Made by a program: the position numbers and the translations under genes. A stretch of 49,136 nt of DNA, taken from an uncultured Clostridia bacterium (GTDB lineage Bacteria; Bacillota; Clostridia; TANB77; CAG-508). Below the pieces are notes generated by a model. It ran no database searches. It was not told where the DNA came from and was given only the letters and a program-made list of their open reading frames with translations. Every line of letters starts with the position of its first letter. The stretch's first letter is position 1. Below, one piece after another: positions 44,943 to 49,136 of the stretch. The DNA lies in assembly GCA_947624195.1 (NCBI GenBank), contig CANQJH010000002.1, positions 84,918 through 134,053 of the forward strand, in the 5' to 3' direction.

Positions 44943-45725
44943 ATGGAACAAATGAAGAAAAAAATTTATCCATATTTAATTGATGAAAGAAGAATGGCAG
45001 GCTATTATGAACTGTTATTAGAAGATAAATTTAAGCTAAAAATATTTGATAAGAAAAAAGATAAAGAACTCTATAATTATTTTATGCCAGGCATTAGAGA
45101 CTACTTATTTTGGTCATTTAATCTAAATACAAAAGAATTAATTGACGAATATAAAGAATTAGGCAATGATTTAAAAGCTGCAATTTGTAGTAGATATGAT
45201 TGCAATATCTTTGAAAAAGATAAAGATGTAGTAGTTTGTTTTAATACAGGTATATGCTTTGCAGTTACAGATGACAAAAACTTATTAAAAAAGTTAACAA
45301 AGTATGAAGATATTCAGGAAATGGAATACATCAATTTAAGAGCTGAAAATGCATATGAATTAAAAGATACCAAGCAAGAGCATTTATACGCATATGTATT
45401 AGAATTATACAAATTAATATACCTAAATAAGGTAAATAAATATTTGCAAAATTCTAATCTATTTGATAAATCAAGAAACGGATTTGTGGAATTCTCTCAA
45501 AAGGTATATGTAGTGGAGGAAACAGACAAAGATAAATTTTGCAATACATTAAAAGAAAAACTTAAATTAGATAAACTATATATTACTGTAGAAAATCAAT
45601 TTGATTTATTATACAAAAATAACAGATTAAATGAAAACTTAATGTATAAGAGGTTTACTTTAATTCTTTTAGTGGTGTTTGTTATAATAGGCATTATAAT
45701 TCTATTTAATGGACTGGATTTTTAA
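44943..45725 (+). CDS. Tail-anchored protein of unknown function
   Basis: 260 residues. A soluble, charged, mostly helical part (MEQMKKKIYPYLIDERRMAG, YNYFMPGIRDYLFWSFNLN, CNIFEKDKDVVVCFNTGICF) is followed by one C-terminal membrane helix (about residues 238-258, FTLILLVVFVIIGIIILFNG) and almost nothing after it, so it is probably anchored by its tail with the bulk in the cytoplasm. There is no signal peptide. I do not recognise a family. It follows the WG-repeat gene by 157 bp; both share the hairpin-spaced start. Repeat copy C begins 19 bp after its stop. Confidence 0.7.
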   Translation: MEQMKKKIYPYLIDERRMAGYYELLLEDKFKLKIFDKKKDKELYNYFMPGIRDYLFWSFNLNTKELIDEYKELGNDLKAAICSRYDCNIFEKDKDVVVCFNTGICFAVTDDKNLLKKLTKYEDIQEMEYINLRAENAYELKDTKQEHLYAYVLELYKLIYLNKVNKYLQNSNLFDKSRNGFVEFSQKVYVVEETDKDKFCNTLKEKLKLDKLYITVENQFDLLYKNNRLNENLMYKRFTLILLVVFVIIGIIILFNGLDF

Positions 45726-46039
45726 ATTATGCAATAGCATAATAAAACTATAAATATAGTTATCTTCGAATAAGCCGCGCAGGGACCACCCGTAGCGTTA
45801 GCAAGGGTCGAATGAAGCAAATTACATACAAGCGCCCAATGGCATATGTATGCTATAGGAAGTGCATTAATTGCACAGCCATTAGTGGCCTTATGGAATT
45901 TGCGACAGCAAGGCATGAGAAGATAACCTATATTTATAGTTTTTGGCTACTATTAAATTTTTGAATTAGATAACTATATTTATGTATTTGATAGTTAAGA
46001 TTATGAATAATAATTAAAAAAGGTAAGGAAATGTAAGTA
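45726..46039. other. Intergenic region between the tail-anchored gene and acpS
   Basis: 314 bp without a credible gene. Most is repeat copy C (45744-45943). A further solo copy of the repeat's end (ATAACTATATTTATG, 45970-45984, followed by ATAGTTAA) lies between it and acpS. A 64-codon frame on the minus strand runs through the repeat but has no ribosome binding site and is not conserved in the other copies. Confidence 0.55.
45744..45943 (+). repeat. ~200-bp GC-richer repeat with inverted ends, copy C
   Basis: Very similar to copy A. The ends AAAACTATAAATATAGTTAT and ATAACCTATATTTATAGTTT are inverted with one extra C. The core keeps GCCGCGCAGGGACCACCCG, GGGTCGAATGAAG and GCGCCCAATGGCAT. The stem around the last block is CATACA/TGTATG here against CATACAA/TTGTATG in A. 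Confidence 0.75.
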
Positions 46040-46456
46040 ATGAAAGTAACAGTTGGCACAGACATAATAGAAGTAAAAAGAATACAAGATGCAATGAAAA
46101 ATGACAAGTTTAGAGAAACCGTATTTACAGAAAAAGAAATTGCTTATTGTGAAAGTAAAAAAGCTACAAAATATCAACATTATGCAGGAAGATTCGCAAC
46201 AAAGGAAGCGGTATTTAAGGCAATATCCAAGTATTTGGATAATAAGTATTCTATTTCATGGAAAGATATAGAAATACTTAATGATGAAAACGGTAGACCA
46301 TATGCAAATTTAATTAACATTGAAAAAAATGATATTGATGTGAAAGAAGTAAAATGTTCTGATAAGAGATACATGGATTTTAAGTCAATGGATATAGATG
46401 TAAGCATTTCTCACATAAAAGATTATGCAGTCGCAAGCGTTACAGTTACAGTTTAG
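46040..46456 (+). CDS. acpS: Holo-[acyl-carrier-protein] synthase
   Basis: 138 residues; transfers phosphopantetheine from CoA to apo-ACP, activating fatty-acid synthesis. Family motifs are VGTDIIEVKRI with the metal ligand Asp8, and RFATKEAVFKAI with Glu56 (the F-(A/S)-x-KEA box). The C-terminus DVSISHIKDYAVASV closes the fold. A stretch of about 15 residues (INIEKNDIDVKEVKCSDK region) is longer than in typical 120-residue AcpS. AAGGAAATGTAAGTA precedes the ATG. tatD follows 87 bp later. Confidence 0.95.
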   Translation: MKVTVGTDIIEVKRIQDAMKNDKFRETVFTEKEIAYCESKKATKYQHYAGRFATKEAVFKAISKYLDNKYSISWKDIEILNDENGRPYANLINIEKNDIDVKEVKCSDKRYMDFKSMDIDVSISHIKDYAVASVTVTV

Positions 46457-46543
46457 TAAGGTTTATTGTATACCGTAGTATTTGGTTTATGCTTACAGCC
46501 TTAAATCATGTGTAGTATGTTTTATAGATAAGTGGAGGTAGTT

Positions 46544-47401
46544 TTGGAATTTTTTGATTCACATTGTCACTTAGATGACGATAAATTCAATATAGATAGA
46601 GAACAATTAATACCTGAAATATACCATTCAGGTATTACTAAATTTGTAAACTGCGGATATAGTTTAGAAAGTTCAATAAAAGCAATAGAGTTATCTAAAA
46701 AGTATGACTATATATACTCAACAGTGGGCATTTCACCAAATGACTTGTCCACAAACTGGGCAGAAGATGTGGAAAAGATAGATGAGATTCTGCAAAATGA
46801 ATTAAATAAAAGTGATAATAATGAAGCAAAATGTGTGCAAGGACAAACAAACAAAGTCCAAAAGTCACAACAAGATGCCAACAAATCTACAAATTCTAAG
46901 ATAGTTGCAATAGGTGAGATAGGCCTTGACTATCATTATGACACAGATAAAGATATACAAAAGCAAGCTTTTATAAAGCAAATCAATTTAGCCAATAAAT
47001 ACGACTTACCAGTAACTATACACACAAGAGACGCTGTAATGGATACACTGGATATAATTAAAGCAAATCCAATAAAAAATAAAGGCATATTCCACTGCTG
47101 TCCGTTTAATAGAGAACTTATAAAAGAGGGACTAAAGCTAGGATTTTATATTTCCATAGCGGGTCCAATTACATTTAAAAACTCAAAAAATGCAGAAGAA
47201 ATAGCAAATTTGGTTCCAATAGACAGGTTACTAATAGAAACAGACAGTCCATACTTAGCACCTGAACCAGTGCGAGGAACGAGAAATGACCCACGTAACG
47301 TAAAGTATACAGCTCAAAAAATAGCAGATTTAAGACATACTGAGCTTGAAGCAATCGCTCAAGCTACTTATCAAAACGCAATGAAAATATATAGGATTTA
47401 A
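46544..47401 (+). CDS. tatD: TatD family metal-dependent hydrolase/deoxyribonuclease
   Basis: 285 residues, a TIM-barrel amidohydrolase-like nuclease acting in DNA repair or turnover. Metal-binding motifs are FDSHCHLD (His7, His9), GEIGLDYHYD, TIHTRDA, FHCCPFN and IETDSPYLAPEP. The start is TTG at 46544, with GTGGAGGT just upstream; an in-frame GTG at 46532 is part of that site. Between the second helix and GEIGLDYH is an unusual hydrophilic insertion of about 35 residues (from NKSDNNEAKCVQG to NKSTNSK), rich in Asn/Lys/Gln. A terminator follows immediately. Confidence 0.94.
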   Translation: MEFFDSHCHLDDDKFNIDREQLIPEIYHSGITKFVNCGYSLESSIKAIELSKKYDYIYSTVGISPNDLSTNWAEDVEKIDEILQNELNKSDNNEAKCVQGQTNKVQKSQQDANKSTNSKIVAIGEIGLDYHYDTDKDIQKQAFIKQINLANKYDLPVTIHTRDAVMDTLDIIKANPIKNKGIFHCCPFNRELIKEGLKLGFYISIAGPITFKNSKNAEEIANLVPIDRLLIETDSPYLAPEPVRGTRNDPRNVKYTAQKIADLRHTELEAIAQATYQNAMKIYRI

Positions 47402-47408
47402 TTTATAA

Positions 47409-47440
47409 ATAAAAGGTGAAAGTGAGCTTTCACCTTTTAT
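47409..47440 (+). terminator. Terminator after tatD
   Basis: A perfect 14-bp stem (ATAAAAGGTGAAAG / CTTTCACCTTTTAT) with a 4-nt loop. A/T-rich on both sides, so it may act in both directions and also end the antitoxin transcript from the minus strand. Confidence 0.85.
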
Positions 47441-47490
47441 ACTAATTTGTCAAAATTTCTTTTTGAATATAAAATTCTTCTAACTTCCAT
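47437..47490 (-). pseudogene. Stub of a toxin gene after the antitoxin
   Basis: Eleven bp after the antitoxin stop, a 17-codon frame MEVRRILYSKRNFDKLV begins and ends inside the tatD terminator. Its start (MEVRRILYS) looks like the first strand of a RelE/ParE-type toxin, but the remaining ~75 residues are absent. It is probably a toxin gene lost by deletion. The identification rests on position and a few residues only. Confidence 0.4.
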
Positions 47491-47501
47491 AGTATGATTT
47501 A

Positions 47502-47783
47502 TTAGTCATCTAATAACCTCCTAGCTATTTGTTTCATTTCTTCATGTGTATAATATTTTGCTTTTGGATCGTCTGCCTCTTGATCTGCTTCGTCCAACTC
47601 ATTTTCTATATATTCATTGTATTCCAAATCACTCATTAGCTTAGAATATTTTTCTAAACTCATTACCACCATTGAACCATACCCATTTTTTGTTAAATAT
47701 ACTGCTTCATCCTCTTTTAAAACTAAATGTTCAATTTCAGGGTATTTATTTCTTAAATCTGATACGGGTCGAATATTAATCAT
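47502..47783 (-). CDS. Phd/YefM-type antitoxin
   Basis: 93 residues. The N-terminal Phd/YefM DNA-binding fold reads MINIRPVSDLRNKYPEIEHL, then EAVYLTKNGYGSMVVMSLEK YSKL. The acidic C-terminus (NELDEADQEADDPKAKYYTH) would wrap a cognate toxin. The ATG at 47783 is chosen for GGAGGAATTTGT just upstream rather than the ATG at 47813. The expected toxin gene directly downstream is only a 17-codon stub, so this antitoxin is an orphan here; it may still repress its own promoter or neutralise a toxin elsewhere. Confidence 0.88.
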   Translation of the reverse strand: MINIRPVSDLRNKYPEIEHLVLKEDEAVYLTKNGYGSMVVMSLEKYSKLMSDLEYNEYIENELDEADQEADDPKAKYYTHEEMKQIARRLLDD

Positions 47784-47857
47784 ACAAATTCCTCCAAAAA
47801 ATTTATTTATCATAATTTTATCACTATTTTACCTTTTTTTCAATATTTTATACTAAA

Positions 47858-48862
47858 TTATTTAACTCGAGAATAATCTTTAGTCTCACTGTCGCTCATG
47901 TACACACTTGAGCGATTTTTTTTCAAAAATTCAACTATATTATACACATCAATCCAAATTTCTTTGCTACTATCCATTTGAGATTCATCAAAAACAATTT
48001 GCATGCCAAAATGTAGATGAGGCACATTGATATTATTAACATTTTCTTTAATGCTATAACCTGTCATACCTAAATAACCAATGACATCTCCAGCATTTAC
48101 AACCATACCCTCTTCAAGTCCTTGTACATAAGGGTGATTTTTTCTCATATGGGCATAATAATAGTATCGCTTACCATCCAAACTCCTTATACCAATTCTC
48201 CAACCACCATACTGATTCCAACCTAAATGAAAAATAGTACCGGTCTCAACAGCAATTATTGGAGTGCCAATGCTTCCCATCAAATCATTTCCCAAATGAG
48301 TTCTACTAAAACCATAACTTCGTGAAGCACCAAAATCTTTGTAATGGGAAAAAGAATAATTTTTTGCGATAGGTAGAAAAACCTTCATACCATAAGAGCC
48401 ATCTTCATGTACTCCTAAAAACTCACACAAAATAGCAGAATAAGCTTCATAATAATAATCATAATATTTCATATTTTTAGCTACGGCTTCAACACTTCCA
48501 GCATTTTTTATTTGAGACGCAAAAGAATCCAAATCCTTTTTGCTATATTTATCAAAATCATTACCATACTTACAAGCAAGAAGAGCCAAAATTTCAATCC
48601 AATTATAATGTAAGTCAGTAGTATACGAATTAACATCAAGCCTATAAGCTGCATCCAAAGCATCATAGCACACATTAAAATCTATCCATTTTATAAAGTC
48701 TTTTTTCTCCGTTTTTATATCATCCCATATGTATTGTATATCCAAATCGCTAGAAACTTGTACAGATTTAAAAGTATGACTTGAAACCAAAATAACAGTG
48801 ATAACAACAGTTATAAGGCTAAATAAAAATCTTTTACTATATTGTTTAAAATTATTTTTCAA
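47858..48862 (-). CDS. M23 family (LytM-type) metallopeptidase, membrane-anchored
   Basis: 334 residues, TTG start behind AGAGGTG. An N-terminal signal anchor (residues about 11-29, RFLFSLITVVITVILVSS) is followed by a helical region of about 130 residues and the M23 domain. Zinc and catalytic residues are His189 and Asp193 in THLGND, His238 in YYYAHM, and His282/His284 in PHLHFGMQ. The set is complete, so it should be an active peptidoglycan endopeptidase rather than a degenerate one. Such membrane-anchored M23 proteins in spore formers include SpoIIQ-like factors, but the extra N-terminal helical domain differs from SpoIIQ and I do not assign it. It is divergent from the unit at the right edge. 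Confidence 0.9.
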   Translation of the reverse strand: MKNNFKQYSKRFLFSLITVVITVILVSSHTFKSVQVSSDLDIQYIWDDIKTEKKDFIKWIDFNVCYDALDAAYRLDVNSYTTDLHYNWIEILALLACKYGNDFDKYSKKDLDSFASQIKNAGSVEAVAKNMKYYDYYYEAYSAILCEFLGVHEDGSYGMKVFLPIAKNYSFSHYKDFGASRSYGFSRTHLGNDLMGSIGTPIIAVETGTIFHLGWNQYGGWRIGIRSLDGKRYYYYAHMRKNHPYVQGLEEGMVVNAGDVIGYLGMTGYSIKENVNNINVPHLHFGMQIVFDESQMDSSKEIWIDVYNIVEFLKKNRSSVYMSDSETKDYSRVK

Positions 48863-49004
48863 AAGCTAACACCTCTAATAAAATATATAAAGAAAAATAT
48901 ATTTTATGAGAGATTATAAAAATTTTCATATACATAAAGTCATAGGACTTGCATACATTATAGTAGGACAAACATACAGTTGACATAACTCAGAAAATAA
49001 TTAT

Positions 49005-49033
49005 TTGACATATTATATAAAAAGTGGTATAAT
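49005..49033 (+). promoter_or_regulatory. Consensus sigma-A promoter at the right edge
   Basis: TTGACA (49005-49010), a 17-bp spacer and TATAAT (49028-49033): a perfect match. A second TTGACA lies at 48980-48985. It drives a transcript that begins about 40 bp later and runs out of the window. Confidence 0.88.
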
Positions 49034-49063
49034 TTATATTGTGTTACTTAAGAAGGAGGTAGT

Positions 49064-49099
49064 TTGAAAGAAATAATGAAAAAAATAAAACCAAAATAA
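49064..49099 (+). CDS. Possible 11-residue peptide (leader?) behind a strong ribosome binding site
   Basis: AAGGAGGT (49053-49060) is followed 4 nt later by TTG and a frame MKEIMKKIKPK ending at TAA. Directly after it comes GGGCATAGTTCCCCC, a small G/C stem. A tiny Lys-rich leader peptide ahead of an out-of-window gene is possible; the window ends 37 bp later, so this cannot be decided. Confidence 0.3.
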   Translation: MKEIMKKIKPK

Positions 49100-49136
49100 G
49101 AAAAAAGGGCATAGTTCCCCCTTACCCCCAGAAATT

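Noticed and set aside
45722-45916. 64-codon frame on the minus strand over repeat copy C
   Set aside because: No ribosome binding site, frame not conserved in copies A and B, and Cys/Ala-rich wording typical of an untranslated GC-richer repeat.
1-49136. tRNA, rRNA, CRISPR array, insertion sequence with transposase
   Set aside because: No cloverleaf, rRNA signature, regularly spaced repeat array or transposase frame was seen on either strand.

Overview
The window is a stretch of chromosome from a low-GC, AT-rich endospore-forming Firmicute, most likely an uncultured gut-type clostridial lineage. The evidence is the AGA/ATA-rich codon use, classical TTGAAA/TTGACA-17-TATAAT promoters, strong AGGAGG ribosome binding sites, SpoIIE, MecA, the mreBCD-mrdA-minC order, DUF4321 next to radC, and pseudopilins with a GITLIALVVT N-terminus. 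The lineage assignment is inference. No rRNA, tRNA or CRISPR array was seen.

Layout. 1-4319: the 3' end of a YhaN-like coiled-coil ATPase gene converges on a CDF metal exporter, followed by prfA and a ZIP metal transporter. 4468-7777 is a small accessory island: a BRO-type antirepressor, two copies of a 200-bp element with inverted ends, a pseudopilin gene whose 5' end is duplicated in inverted orientation 1.7 kb away, and fragments of a DUF1016 nuclease and apparently a relaxase. 8018-17762 is housekeeping: pcrA, mecA (reverse), then DUF4321-radC-mreB-mreC-mreD-mrdA-minC, a repair and cell-elongation cluster.

18934-39685 is the most striking part. It holds four giant surface-protein genes (about 1,600-1,970 codons each) arranged as two consecutive A-B pairs. 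The A proteins are secreted, made of repeated beta-sandwich-like (DUF11/SdrD B-like) modules, and end in a plain transmembrane anchor. The B proteins start with a possible thioester-like Cys/Gln module, carry two SdrD B/Cna-B-like domains, and end in a PTGEN sorting signal (LPPTG in the second, SVPTG in the first). A1 resembles A2 and B1 resembles B2 along their lengths, so the locus looks like an old tandem duplication of a two-gene adhesin or fibre cassette. The second pair has its own promoter, overlapping the stop codon of the first. No sortase gene is in view.

39926-49136: a small XRE regulator, spoIIE, a WG-repeat membrane protein, a tail-anchored unknown, acpS, tatD, an orphan Phd-type antitoxin with only a stub of a toxin, an M23 peptidase (reverse), and a perfect promoter at the right edge reading out of the window.

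Regulatory and repeat structure worth attention: (i) a near-identical 44-nt leader in front of both mreC and the first surface gene; (ii) two consecutive genes (WG-repeat and tail-anchored) whose Shine-Dalgarno and start codon are separated by a perfect hairpin; (iii) three copies of a ~200-bp GC-richer element with inverted ends and RNA-like internal stems; (iv) the pilin cassette with inverted 5' ends, which could flip by recombination.
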